A stretch of DNA of 64,000 nucleotides from Acidimicrobiales bacterium (GCA_035531755.1 DATKSK010000007.1:1-64000); one strand, 5' to 3'. Shown: positions 16,910-25,175, numbered from the stretch's first letter. Numbers and translations: made by a program. Notes: generated from the sequence alone by a model not told the origin.

Positions 16910-18062
16910 CGAGACCCCCGTCGTCGCCGGTCCCCGTGGCGGAGACGAACGTGCCCGACACCTGCGAGCCGTTGATGGTCACGTCGACGACCAGGTCGAG
17001 GCTCGATGCCGCCCCGTCCCGCAGTCCCAGGACGATGCGCGCGCCGTCGAGCTGGACGATCTGGCCCCGGTACTGCGTCGGCGCGCCCGGCGAGCCGAAG
17101 GTCGCCCGGCTCTGGTCGAGCACGACGCCGCCCGACCCGTCGGGGGCGCCGTTCATCACGATGTCGAGGACGGCGGAGAGCGTGCCCGCGGTGCGGGCCC
17201 TGATCTCGATGCGGACGGACCCCCCTGCCTGGCTCTGCTGGGCCAGGGTTCCGGTGAACGAGGCCCGGTAGGGGGGCGCCGGCAGCGCCCCGGCGGCCGG
17301 GGACGCCGCGGCCGGGGACGACGTGGTCGGCGACGACGTGGCGGGGGAGCTCCCCGCCCGGACCACGGCCGCCGCCGGCTGGGCGTGGCCGAGCAGCGAC
17401 CGCGGGGTGCCGGCCCGCGCCGCCCACCCCGGCCGCAACGGACCGGTGGCCGTCCACGCCGCCAACGTCAGCACCGCCACCACGCTCACCGCGCCGGCCG
17501 CCACCCGGGCGCCGACCTGGGCCCGGCGCGTCACGGCCAGGCGCCAGCCGATCGACGCCAGCACCGACCCCACGCACACCACGACCAGCGCGATCACCCA
17601 CCGCAGGCGGGGGTCCGTGCCCGTGCCGAGGCCGTGCACCACGGCGAGCGGCCAGCTGGCGTAGGAGAGCCAGTGCAGGGCCCGCCACGTCCGGGGATTG
17701 ATCCGCTGTCGCAGCAGGCTCGAGATGGTGACCGCCGCCAGCAGGTCGACGGCGACGGTCCCGAGCCCCAGCCACAGGCGCCGGTACGAAGACGTGAACG
17801 GCACGACCACCGACAACCACCCGATCGGCGCGTAGGAGTCCGACACCGTGGTGACCACGTGGAGGGCGAGGAAGACGACGGCGAGCAGCGAGATCCGCCG
17901 GTGCAGGTCCCCGACGGCGAAGCGCGGCCAGCTCACCGTCGCGAACCGCATCGACGTGAGCACACCCAGGACCACGGTGCCGGTGAGCAGCACGAGCGCC
18001 ACGATGCCCGTGGCCCTCGTCGTGTACCACAGCAGCTGCGAGGACGTGACGGCCGTCACCAC
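16896..18062 (-). CDS. Ferric-reductase-like transmembrane haem protein with exterior domain
   Basis: The 388-residue protein has about six transmembrane helices in residues 1-205, with histidine pairs in LHRRISLL..FLALHV and LHWLSY..VVHGLG that match bis-haem binding in ferric-reductase-like domains. A Pro/Ser/Thr/Ala linker (about 235-275) then leads to a beta-rich domain of unknown family ending GTFVSATGTGD. The membrane core should pass electrons across the membrane and the tail probably lies outside. Start GTG 18062 (or 18059) follows the upstream stop by seven bases. It forms a four-gene unit with the NuoF-like and ferredoxin genes. Confidence 0.75.
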   Translation of the reverse strand: MVTAVTSSQLLWYTTRATGIVALVLLTGTVVLGVLTSMRFATVSWPRFAVGDLHRRISLLAVVFLALHVVTTVSDSYAPIGWLSVVVPFTSSYRRLWLGLGTVAVDLLAAVTISSLLRQRINPRTWRALHWLSYASWPLAVVHGLGTGTDPRLRWVIALVVVCVGSVLASIGWRLAVTRRAQVGARVAAGAVSVVAVLTLAAWTATGPLRPGWAARAGTPRSLLGHAQPAAAVVRAGSSPATSSPTTSSPAAASPAAGALPAPPYRASFTGTLAQQSQAGGSVRIEIRARTAGTLSAVLDIVMNGAPDGSGGVVLDQSRATFGSPGAPTQYRGQIVQLDGARIVLGLRDGAASSLDLVVDVTINGSQVSGTFVSATGTGDDGGLGAGQ

Positions 18063-18069
18063 GTGCCGG

Positions 18070-18420
18070 TCACCACCCGGTGCCGCCCGACGCCACCACG
18101 GGGGCGCTCCTCGTAGGGGCGGGCGCCGGCGCCGATCCGGTGCCGGTCACGCCCGCGCCGGTGTTGCCCGTCGTACCGGTGGCGCCCGTCGCGCCGGTGG
18201 CGCCCGTCGAAGCGACGGCGGGCCCCGTGGCACCGGCCCCACCCGTGGCGGCCGATCCCGACGAGCCGGAGCGACCCGGGATCTGGTGCGCCACCACGCC
18301 GATGATGACGGCCACCGCCGCGGCGGCACCCGCGGCGGTCACGCGAGACGTCCGGCGGACGCGTTCGAACACCTCGCTGCGCTGATCGTGCCGCCCCATC
18401 CCGTAGTGGGACGTGGTCAT
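18070..18420 (-). CDS. Small single-pass membrane protein with GATG repeats
   Basis: The 116-residue protein has a basic cytoplasmic N-terminus (about 1-28), one membrane helix (about 29-45) and an exterior low-complexity tail built of Gly-Ala-Thr-Gly-like triplets (GATGATGATGTTGNTG). The ATG at 18420 is preceded by GAGGTGATGCCCG. Its stop lies seven bases before the ferric-reductase-like gene, so it heads that unit. No known family; perhaps an assembly or anchoring subunit of the haem protein, which is inference from position only. Confidence 0.6.
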   Translation of the reverse strand: MTTSHYGMGRHDQRSEVFERVRRTSRVTAAGAAAAVAVIIGVVAHQIPGRSGSSGSAATGGAGATGPAVASTGATGATGATGTTGNTGAGVTGTGSAPAPAPTRSAPVVASGGTGW

Positions 18421-18729
18421 CGGGCATCACCTCGCCCCCATCGTGCACGGCGCACCATGACCGCATCATGAAGATCCCCTGAGAGGTCACTGAGAGCCCG
18501 CCCGGTTCGTGGTCGGCCCGGCGCAACGCGGGCCGAGCGAGAGATCACCCATGTCGCGCCGGCGCCCTACGCGAAATGGGAGGGCCGAAGCCCTCCGATC
18601 TCGCAGGGGGAGTGCGTCACATGCTCCCGGACACGACCGTAGGCGCAGGGGCGCCCCGAGGGCCACTGACCGTGGGGTCAGCGCGCCGCTTGCCGATGTC
18701 CGCCCGGACGGGCACCCACCGACCGCCCC
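18421..18729. other. Intergenic stretch between divergently placed units
   Basis: No gene is supported. A 7-bp perfect hairpin, GGAGGGC and GCCCTCC around a CGAA loop, lies at 18579-18596, about 135 bases past the alcohol dehydrogenase stop; there is no U-tract. The upstream region of the 18420 gene is here but no convincing -35/-10 pair is visible. Confidence 0.35.
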
Positions 18730-19743
18730 TCAGGGCCGGACGATGACCTTCCCGGCGTCGGGGTCGCGCTCGAGCCGGGCGAAGCGCTCGGGGAGCTGCT
18801 CGAGGCTCACGGTCTCGGTCACCATCGGCAGGGCGTCGATGCGATGGCTGTCGAGGGCGTCGAGGGTGCTCGTGAAGTCCTCGCGGCCGTAGTAGATCGA
18901 GAAGCGCAGGTCGAGCTCCTTCCCGATGGCCCAGAACGGGAAGATCTCGTCGGTCTGGGGGCAGATGCCGACGACCACCACGCGCCCGTCGACCGCCGCC
19001 ATCTCGATGGCCTGCTCGATCAGGCCCGGGCGGCCGCTGCACTCCACGACGACGCTCGGGCCGCCCCCGGTGGCCTCGGCCACCGCTCCCGCCACCGGGC
19101 CGTCACCGGGGTCGACCACGGCCGTCGCCCCCAGGCGCAGCGCCAGCCGGCGTCGCAGGGCCGACGGCTCGCTCACGGCCACGGACGCCACCCCCGTCGC
19201 CCGTGCCCAGGCCACCGCGGCCAGGCCGATGGGGCCGGCACCGAGCACGGCCACCCGGTCCTGCGCCGTCACCTGGCCGCGCCGGAAGGCGCGCCGCACC
19301 ACGGCGAGCGGCTCCACCAGCGGCTGTTCGTCGGCGCTCACGGCCGCGGGGAGCGCGAAGAGCTCGTCGCTGCGCACCGTCACGAATTCGGCGAACCCCC
19401 CGGGCCGTTCCAGCCCGATGAGCTGGAACTGGGCACAGTGGTCGGCCCGGCCCCCGATGCAGTACGGGCACCGCCCGCAGCCCGAGAACGGCCGCGCCAC
19501 CACCGCCGTGCCGGTGGGCCACCTCGACGCATCGACGCCGTCGCCCACGGCGGCCACCTCGGCGGCGATCTCGTGGCCCAGCACCGCGCCGGGCTCGGCC
19601 AGCTGGCTGGCGAGGTGGAGGTCGCTGCCGCAGATGCCACAGCCGGTGACCCGCAAGAGGGCCTCGCCCGGCCCCGGCGAGGGGGTGGGCACCTCCGCCA
19701 TCTCCAGGCGGGGCCGTTCGGCGCTGAGGACGGCGGCGCGCAC
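18730..19743 (-). CDS. Zinc-dependent medium-chain alcohol dehydrogenase
   Basis: The 337-residue protein has the catalytic zinc motif GCGICGSDLH and GHEIAAEV, the structural zinc lobe CGRCPYCIGGRADHC and the NAD(P) Rossmann motif GAGPIGLAAVAWA. This is the sorbitol/threonine-dehydrogenase branch of the MDR superfamily; the alcohol substrate cannot be read from sequence. GTG 19743 begins three bases after the stop of the upstream cupin gene, implying translational coupling and a shared substrate pathway. Confidence 0.85.
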   Translation of the reverse strand: MRAAVLSAERPRLEMAEVPTPSPGPGEALLRVTGCGICGSDLHLASQLAEPGAVLGHEIAAEVAAVGDGVDASRWPTGTAVVARPFSGCGRCPYCIGGRADHCAQFQLIGLERPGGFAEFVTVRSDELFALPAAVSADEQPLVEPLAVVRRAFRRGQVTAQDRVAVLGAGPIGLAAVAWARATGVASVAVSEPSALRRRLALRLGATAVVDPGDGPVAGAVAEATGGGPSVVVECSGRPGLIEQAIEMAAVDGRVVVVGICPQTDEIFPFWAIGKELDLRFSIYYGREDFTSTLDALDSHRIDALPMVTETVSLEQLPERFARLERDPDAGKVIVRP

Positions 19744-19746
19744 CGG

Positions 19747-20226
19747 TCAGGCGCCGATGACCACGACGGGGGGATCGGAGACGCCGTGCTGCTCGGCGCA
19801 GGCCGCCAGGTAGAAGGGCAGGATCCCGTGGGCGTCGATCACGAGCTCGACGTTGCCCTCGGCGTCGAGGTTGAGGTTCGCCCCGTGGATGGCGAACCAC
19901 ACGTCGGTGTCCCCGTCGTTGGAGGCCGGGACGTGCAGGGTGTGCACCGAGCCCGCCGGCTCGTAGAGATAGGAGCCGGCCCGGTTCACCACGTCGGGGT
20001 ACTCCTGGTAGAACCACGAGCCCGTCTGGGTGAAGGCGAGCACGTGCCCGGTGTGCTTGTGGGTCTGGATCGTCGTGTCGGGCGGGAAGTGGTTCCGCAC
20101 GATCCACACGCCGTTGGCCAGGTCGACCTGCAGGAGCTGCAACGTGGCCCCGTCGCCGATGTCGACGAAGGGCAGCTCGTCCTGGCCCCGGTGGATGGCG
20201 GTGGGCGGCATGTCGGTCACGGTCAT
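19747..20226 (-). CDS. Cupin of the 2,4'-dihydroxyacetophenone dioxygenase family
   Basis: The 159-residue protein is a single cupin with the metal motif IQTHKHTGHVLAFTQTGSW and the second motif YLYEPAGSVHTL, which closely follow the dihydroxyacetophenone dioxygenase family. True family members cleave a C-C bond of aryl ketols, but many relatives are uncharacterised. AGGAGG lies seven bases before ATG 20226, the strongest ribosome site in this region. It is coupled to the downstream dehydrogenase, so a small catabolic pair is likely. Confidence 0.75.
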   Translation of the reverse strand: MTVTDMPPTAIHRGQDELPFVDIGDGATLQLLQVDLANGVWIVRNHFPPDTTIQTHKHTGHVLAFTQTGSWFYQEYPDVVNRAGSYLYEPAGSVHTLHVPASNDGDTDVWFAIHGANLNLDAEGNVELVIDAHGILPFYLAACAEQHGVSDPPVVVIGA

Positions 20227-20335
20227 CGGACTACCTCCTGATGGTCACAGGTGCTGGTGCTCACGGGACTGGTTCCTCACGGGTGCGGGCCGTCAGCGAC
20301 GCGCCCGACGATAGCGAAGGCGCGAACGCGCCGGT

Positions 20336-21772
20336 TCAGTGGAAGGCGACCACCCGGTCCGCCGACGCCGCCAGCAGCAGGCCCGCCCCCACGGAGGGGG
20401 TGGGGAAGTGGTTCGCCGGGGCCCCCACGGTCAGCTGCACGGCCACCCGCCCGTTCTTCTCGCGCAGCCCGTAGAGCACGCCGTCGCGGTGCAGCGTCCA
20501 CACGAGGCCGCCGGCCACGATCGCCGGCCCCGTCGACCCGGTGCGCGTCCTCCACATCACGTGCACCGCGTCGTGGGGGGTGATCCGCACCGCCTGGAGG
20601 CCCTTCAGGCACGGGATGTACAGCGCCGTCGAGGTGACGGCCACGCCGCCGTCGACGGTGCTCCCGCAGAACGACCGTTTCAGGGAGACCTGGTGCCCGA
20701 CGCCCCCGAGGTTGAAGGCGTTCAGGACGTAGGCCGTGCGCGACTTGCCGGCCTGGAACACGAGCCCGTTCCCCAGGATCGCCGGGGCCGAGGAGCCCAG
20801 GTCGGCGTCGACGGCGTTGTCGTTCTGCCACGTCGACGGCGTGAAGGACTGCAGGACGTGCAGCGCGGGCGAGAGCTCGATGACCGAGTCGCTGCCGTCG
20901 GGCGACGCCCCCGAGGTGTTGGAGCCGTTCCCGGTCGTGACCCAGATGTTGCCGCCCGGGTCCACGACGGGGCTGGCGCCGCCCATCCAGATGGCGCCCT
21001 CGTGGTTGCCGAGGGAGGCGTCCACCTCGAAGTCGGTGGGCGAGGCGCCCGTCTCGGGTGCCGAGACCAGCCAGCCGTGGTACGTCGAGCAGTCGCCGGC
21101 GTTGCCCCCGAAGGCGACGAGCACCGCACCCTGGTCGAGCGCCAGGGCCGGCCGCTGCAGCTGCGCCGCCGTGGTCGTGCCGGGTGGGTCGACGACCTCG
21201 TCCAGCAGCACGTTGCCGGCGGCCGTGCCCAGCCCGACCAGGTGATGCGTGATGGTGGCGCCGCTGAGCTCGTCGGCCACCACGAACACCTCGGAGCGCG
21301 CCGCGTCGATCACCGGCGTGGAGGTGATGCCGACCGTGGGCGAGATGTCGCCGCACGGCAGCGAGGTCGCCGGTACCGCGGTGCCCACCGACGTCGACCA
21401 GGCGACGGTGCCGTCGGAGGCGTTGAGCGCGTAGACGGTGTCGTTCTCGGTGGCGACGAGGACGAGACTGCCGAGAACCAGGGGCTCGCCGAAGAGCTGG
21501 CCGTCGAGGACCGGCGAGGTCCACGCCCGAGTGGGGTTGGTGAAGGTGGCGGTCGAGGGCGACACGCCCGTGCTGAGGGGATCGCCGTGGTACGTCGTCC
21601 AGTTCGTGAGGGACCCCGCCGCGGCCGGGCCCGCCGGGGCGGCCACCATGGCCGGCACGACGACGGTCGTGGCCAGCACGACGCCCCAGACCGGCGCCAG
21701 CCGGCGACGCACGTGTGGCCGGCGTGGGCCGGCGCCGTGCACCCGGCCCGAGAACGGCGGACGTCGCAGCAT
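20336..21772 (-). CDS. Secreted PQQ-like beta-propeller protein
   Basis: The 478-residue protein has an arginine-rich N-terminus, a signal hydrophobic segment (about 28-50) ending AAAGS, and then repeated propeller blades with motifs such as TVYALNASDGTVAW, WVTTGNGSNTSG and GVLYGLREKNGRV. The blades match PQQ-like repeat proteins, but the tryptophan-docking motifs are degenerate and no PQQ-ligand set is evident, so it may be a structural or binding propeller. ATG 21772 with a G-rich run eight bases upstream is chosen over ATG codons further out. Confidence 0.75.
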   Translation of the reverse strand: MLRRPPFSGRVHGAGPRRPHVRRRLAPVWGVVLATTVVVPAMVAAPAGPAAAGSLTNWTTYHGDPLSTGVSPSTATFTNPTRAWTSPVLDGQLFGEPLVLGSLVLVATENDTVYALNASDGTVAWSTSVGTAVPATSLPCGDISPTVGITSTPVIDAARSEVFVVADELSGATITHHLVGLGTAAGNVLLDEVVDPPGTTTAAQLQRPALALDQGAVLVAFGGNAGDCSTYHGWLVSAPETGASPTDFEVDASLGNHEGAIWMGGASPVVDPGGNIWVTTGNGSNTSGASPDGSDSVIELSPALHVLQSFTPSTWQNDNAVDADLGSSAPAILGNGLVFQAGKSRTAYVLNAFNLGGVGHQVSLKRSFCGSTVDGGVAVTSTALYIPCLKGLQAVRITPHDAVHVMWRTRTGSTGPAIVAGGLVWTLHRDGVLYGLREKNGRVAVQLTVGAPANHFPTPSVGAGLLLAASADRVVAFH

Positions 21773-21906
21773 GACCCGCACCCCCCCCTCATGCGACCAC
21801 CCGTGCCGGTGGCGGCGGGCGTTCATGCTAGGCCACGACACCGGTGGCGGCCCGGGCCCGAGGACCCGGTCAGGGAGCCGGCCCGCCCGAGGGGCTCGGG
21901 ATGCCG

Positions 21907-22128
21907 TCAGGCCGCGTCGGGCACCTGGAACCCACGGGAGCGGGCGTCGTGCTCGGCGCAGTGGCGACAGTGGCTCACGGCGAAGACCGACCGGCACGAC
22001 GCCACCGTGCGGTGCCGTGAACGGAGCAGATCACCGAGGCACCTGCGGCCCCGGGCCCGCTCTGTGCAGAACATGACGTCTCCGTCCTCGTGGACCAGGA
22101 GCACACCGCGGCAGGGGGTTTCGACCAT
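21907..22128 (-). CDS. Small cysteine-rich protein
   Basis: A 73-residue frame holds six cysteines (6, 21, 30, 45, 54, 57), the last two in a CRHC knuckle with adjacent histidines, a composition unlikely by chance and suggestive of zinc or redox cysteines. No family is recognised. The ATG at 22128 overlaps GAGG, so initiation would need another site or a longer form; in-frame codons reach back to 22290 but encode a low-complexity PDTGHRT stretch from a tandem repeat. Treat as probable but unproven. Confidence 0.4.
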   Translation of the reverse strand: MVETPCRGVLLVHEDGDVMFCTERARGRRCLGDLLRSRHRTVASCRSVFAVSHCRHCAEHDARSRGFQVPDAA

Positions 22129-22204
22129 CCTCGGAGTTGTCGGCGCGGCGGCGCCGCACGCGGAGAGGCGAGCGACCCGATCGTGAGGGCCCACGGACCC
22201 TTGA

Positions 22205-22246
22205 CCGGTGTCCGGTGTCCGGTGTCCGGTGTCCGGTGTCCGGTGT
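22205..22246. repeat. 7-bp tandem repeat, six copies
   Basis: CCGGTGT is repeated six times without interruption and then decays (CCGGGTC). The period is not a multiple of three, and the array lies outside supported genes. It is a slippage-prone minisatellite-like tract. Confidence 0.95.
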
Positions 22247-22607
22247 CCGGGTCGGTGCCCGGGGACGCTCGGGGCTCTCAGCGAGCCCACAGCGGGCCGT
22301 CATGGCCCCGTAAGGAACGGGGCCCACACTGGAGAAGCACCGGCACCCCGCGAAGCCGACCGTGGCCGCGGACCCGCCTCCCGGTCACGGTCGCGCTTCG
22401 CCCCCGCCCCCCGACGGGGTTGTGCGTCGCGTGGTTGTCCTGCCCGGCCCCGTCCGTAGAGTGAGAAGGGTTCGCCCGTCGCCAGCGAGCACCCCGGACA
22501 CCCCCGCTCCCGTCGGTGCCGTCGACCCCCGGCGTCGGGACGCACGGAGCGGCGCCCCGCGCACCATCGTCGGGGCGCTGTTCCAATTCGGGTCCAATTC
22601 GGGGCGG

Positions 22608-22613
22608 TAGCGT
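22608..22613 (+). promoter_or_regulatory. -10 element, near-leaderless start
   Basis: TAGCGT ends eight bases before ATG 22622 and no Shine-Dalgarno sequence intervenes. The tandem TCCAATTCGGG pair lies just upstream and could bind a regulator. Confidence 0.4.
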
Positions 22614-22621
22614 CGGCGTCC

Positions 22622-23140
22622 ATGGCCGTCTACGCACTGGGGGACGTGGCGCCCCGGATCGACCCGCACGCCTTCGTCCACCCCGACGCCGCCGTGATCG
22701 GCGACGTCACCCTCGGGCCCGACACCACGGTGTGGCCCGCGGCCGTCCTGCGCGGCGACTACGGCACGATCGTGGTCGGCGCCCGCACGTCGATCCAGGA
22801 CGGCACCGTCGTCCACGCCGGGCCGGGGTTCCCCACCCTCGTGGGGTCGGGGTGCGTGGTGGGCCATCTCGCCCATCTGGAAGGGTGCACCCTCGAGGAC
22901 GAGTGCCTGGTGGGGTCGGGGGCCGTCGTCCTCCACCACGCCCTCGTGGGCACCGGCGCCACGGTGGGCGCCGGTGCCGTCGTCCCGCGCCAGATGCATG
23001 TCGCGCCGCACGGGCTCGCGCTCGGGGTCCCCGCCGTGGTGCGGCCGGACGCGTCGCGCATCGAGATGATCAAGTTGGCCGCCGCCGAGTACGTCAGCAA
23101 CGGCCGACGCTACCGAGCCGAGATGCGTCGTATCGACTGA
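22622..23140 (+). CDS. Gamma-carbonic-anhydrase-like hexapeptide-repeat protein
   Basis: The 172-residue protein is a left-handed beta-helix of hexapeptide repeats (VIGDVTLGPDTTVWPAAVLRGD, then VVHA and VVGHLAHLEGC) with the spaced histidines that bind zinc in gamma carbonic anhydrases. RGD and ASIQD-like positions (here TSIQDGTVVH) match the family. Members include carbonic anhydrases, ferripyochelin-binding-like and acyl-CoA-linked proteins, so CO2 hydration is likely but not certain. ATG 22622 follows a TAGCGT element. Confidence 0.85.
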   Translation: MAVYALGDVAPRIDPHAFVHPDAAVIGDVTLGPDTTVWPAAVLRGDYGTIVVGARTSIQDGTVVHAGPGFPTLVGSGCVVGHLAHLEGCTLEDECLVGSGAVVLHHALVGTGATVGAGAVVPRQMHVAPHGLALGVPAVVRPDASRIEMIKLAAAEYVSNGRRYRAEMRRID

Positions 23141-23154
23141 ATCCCGCCGACCGG

Positions 23155-23196
23155 GACCCCGGACGGTCGACCCCGGACGGTCGACCCCGGACGGTC
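23155..23196. repeat. 14-bp tandem repeat, three copies, at a convergent junction
   Basis: GACCCCGGACGGTC occurs at 23155-23168, 23169-23182 and 23183-23196, between the carbonic-anhydrase-like stop (23140) and the DUF2889 stop (23208). Each unit ends in GGTC and starts with GACC, so the joints form GGTCGACC palindromes that could fold. Confidence 0.9.
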
Positions 23197-23207
23197 GACT
23201 CGGAACG

Positions 23208-23882
23208 TCAGCCGGGATGATCGTCCCTGTCCGGGCGTCCGCGCAGCACCACCGCCACCGGTGGGGCCGGGTACCCGCCCACACCGGGACGCCATCCGGC
23301 GGCCAGCTTCTGCTCGGCCGGGCCGCCGTCGGCCCACACGTGGCACGTGTTGCGCGAGAACAGCCCGGGCCGCTCGGTGACGGGGGCGTCGAGCGCCGCC
23401 CAGTCCCGTGCCTTGGCGCGGCACGAGGTGACGGCCTGTACCACCACCGGCCCGAGGGCGCGCGCCAGCTGGTCGAGGTGCGTGCACCCCGCTACGCCGC
23501 CGAAGCGCTCCTGCACGGCGCGCGTGTAGCCCCGGCCCACGCGCAGACCCACGAGGGTCGCGAAGTGGGGGGTGATCGACGGGCACTCGGCGTGCGGGAA
23601 CCTGTCCATCGCCGCTTCGGCCGCGACGATGGTCTGGTCGTCCTTGCGCACCGCCACCCGCAGGGACAGGTCGTGGACGTGTTCGACCCCGCCGGCGCCC
23701 GCCGCCCACGGACGCTCGTCGCGCAGCCGGGCGAGAACGGACACCTCGTCTCCGTCTTCATAGGCCTCGAAGTCGATGGTGCGCCGGTGGATCGGGATGC
23801 GCTCGCCGCCACCCGGCCCCTCGTCGTCGTCGGACCCGCCGGTTCGGGCGGTACCCCGTGCGTCGTCGCCTGCTGCGGTCAT
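23208..23882 (-). CDS. DUF2889 domain protein
   Basis: The 224-residue product contains the DUF2889 signature RIPIHRRTIDFEAYEDGDEV..ARLRDERPW, a central AECPSITPHFATLVGLRVG and GGVAGCTHL. The conserved cysteines and histidines suggest a metal or redox site, but the biochemical function of the family is not known to me. ATG 23882 is the most likely start; upstream in-frame codons cross repeat-rich noncoding sequence. The C-terminal CHVWADGGPAEQKLAAGW looks conserved. It converges on the carbonic-anhydrase-like gene. Confidence 0.75.
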   Translation of the reverse strand: MTAAGDDARGTARTGGSDDDEGPGGGERIPIHRRTIDFEAYEDGDEVSVLARLRDERPWAAGAGGVEHVHDLSLRVAVRKDDQTIVAAEAAMDRFPHAECPSITPHFATLVGLRVGRGYTRAVQERFGGVAGCTHLDQLARALGPVVVQAVTSCRAKARDWAALDAPVTERPGLFSRNTCHVWADGGPAEQKLAAGWRPGVGGYPAPPVAVVLRGRPDRDDHPG

Positions 23883-24270
23883 GGGCGGATCTTGGCCGCA
23901 CCCACCGCCGAGGCTCAAGGTGAGGTGGATCACCCTCTCGTAGAGGTTGAGACTTCGGAGGAGCCGCTGGTCAACGTGGGCGCCGTCTGCGGGCCGTCGA
24001 AACGGCGGCGGGCCCCGGTCCGTCGGGTCCCCGCCGTGCGACATCCGGGCCGACGGGGGGCGCGCCGACGGGAGCAGTTTCTCCTTGCGGCCCACGTGTC
24101 TTCCGGGATCGCACGCCTTCTTCCCGGGGACCGCGGCACACCTTCTTCCCGGGGACCGCGAACGGACGGGGCCACGGCCGCGATCCGCCCACGGTGACAG
24201 GCCCGTAACTACCCTGATGTCACATCTCGGGCTACGATGAACCTGCACCTGAGGTGGAGGAGGATCCCCG
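23883..24270. other. Intergenic stretch with 20-bp direct repeats
   Basis: No gene is supported. CCTTCTTCCCGGGGACCGCG occurs at 24116-24135 and again at 24141-24160, five bases apart, with a decayed relative near 24098-24113. The MerR gene's promoter must lie near the right end (24190-24250); a TACGAT hexamer at 24233-24238 is a weak candidate -10. Confidence 0.4.
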
Positions 24271-24804
24271 ATGGCTCACCGCGCGTCGCAGGCCGCCCAA
24301 CTGCCGGGCATGTCCGAGCCGATGCACGACGTGGACGGATTCCGCGGGCCGCAGGTGTGCGCGCTCGTCGGCATCTCCTATCGTCAGCTCGACTACTGGG
24401 CACGTACCGGTCTGCTGCGCCCGTCGATCGCCGACGCGCGGGGGAGCGGCACGCAGCGCCGCTACGCCTACACCGACGTCGTCGAGCTGAAGGTGATCAA
24501 GCAGTTGCTCGACGCCGGCATCTCGCTCCAGCGGGCTCGGCGCGCCGTGGAGTGCCTGCGCGGCGGGCTGGGTGCCGACCTGGCGTCTGCCAACCTCGTC
24601 CTCGTCGGCACGGACTCGGTACTGGCGCACAGCGACGGTGAGGTCGTCGACCTGCTGAAAGGCGGGCAGGGCGTCCTCAACATCGTCCCGCTCTCCGGTG
24701 TGCTCGAGGAGCTCGACGCCGCCATCCTGCGGATCGACCGACCCGACGCCGGGGCGCCACCCGCGGCCCGCTCGGTGGCGGCCGTCCGGGAGGCACGAGG
24801 CTGA
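24271..24804 (+). CDS. MerR-family transcriptional regulator
   Basis: The 177-residue protein has a MerR winged helix (about 27-95: GPQVCALVGISYRQLDYWARTGLLRPS, then RYAYTDVVELKVIKQLLDAGISLQ) and a short C-terminal region with SDGEVVDLLKGGQGV. This closely resembles an actinobacterial MerR subgroup encoded near glycine cleavage genes in mycobacteria. No effector-binding cysteines are present. ATG 24271 has GGAGGAGG seven bases upstream, the clearest ribosome site here. It begins the run MerR - nuclease-like - gcvT - gcvPA - gcvPB. Confidence 0.85.
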   Translation: MAHRASQAAQLPGMSEPMHDVDGFRGPQVCALVGISYRQLDYWARTGLLRPSIADARGSGTQRRYAYTDVVELKVIKQLLDAGISLQRARRAVECLRGGLGADLASANLVLVGTDSVLAHSDGEVVDLLKGGQGVLNIVPLSGVLEELDAAILRIDRPDAGAPPAARSVAAVREARG

Positions 24805-24806
24805 CC

Positions 24807-25175
24807 GTGGACGCTCCCCGGACGGACCGGAGGTCGGTGGGGGTGGTCTTCGCCCACGACTCGGAACGGCACTTCGCGGAGCTGCTCGCCTTCTACGGGG
24901 TGCGGTGGGAGTACGAGCCGGTGGAGTTCGTCCTGGAGTGGCACGCCGACGGCTCGCCCCGGGTGGCGTTCCGACCCGACTTCTACCTGCCCGACCACCG
25001 CTGCTTCATCGAGCTCACGACCCTCAGCCAGAAGCTCGTGACCAGAAAGAACGCCAAGGTCCGCCGCCTGCGGGAGCTGCACCCGGGTATCGAGGTGAAG
25101 CTGCTGTACCAGCGCGACTACCAGGCGCTGCTGGCCAAGTACGGCTTTACCAGGCCCTCCTCGCCCGCCGCCTAG
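24807..25175 (+). CDS. Uncharacterised PD-(D/E)XK-like protein
   Basis: The 122-residue protein has FRPDFYLPDHRCFIELTTLSQ, which looks like the core of PD-(D/E)XK nucleases (D at PD, then hydrophobic-E), but the expected lysine after E-X is Thr, so the site is degenerate or the likeness superficial. The segment YGVRWEYEPVEFVL resembles the start of Vsr/HsdR-type folds. GTG 24807 starts two bases after the MerR stop, implying coupling. No stronger family call is possible. Confidence 0.6.
   Translation: MDAPRTDRRSVGVVFAHDSERHFAELLAFYGVRWEYEPVEFVLEWHADGSPRVAFRPDFYLPDHRCFIELTTLSQKLVTRKNAKVRRLRELHPGIEVKLLYQRDYQALLAKYGFTRPSSPAA

Larger units (their letters stand above)
22129..22621. other. Intergenic stretch with tandem heptamers and direct repeats
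   Basis: No gene is supported. It holds a 7-bp tandem array (22205-22246) and an 11-bp tandem pair TCCAATTCGGG at 22582-22592 and 22593-22603, placed where the -35 region of the following gene would be. A weak TTGTCC/TAGAGT pair with a 16-bp spacer is at 22435-22462. Confidence 0.4.

Noticed and set aside
22205-22246. Possible CRISPR array
   Set aside because: Six 7-bp units are contiguous with no spacers; it is a simple tandem repeat. No cas gene is in the window.
21907-22290. Longer 127-codon form of the small cysteine-rich ORF
   Set aside because: The N-terminal part is a translation of the 7-bp tandem array (PDTGHRT units), which is not plausible as protein; only the part from ATG 22128 is retained.
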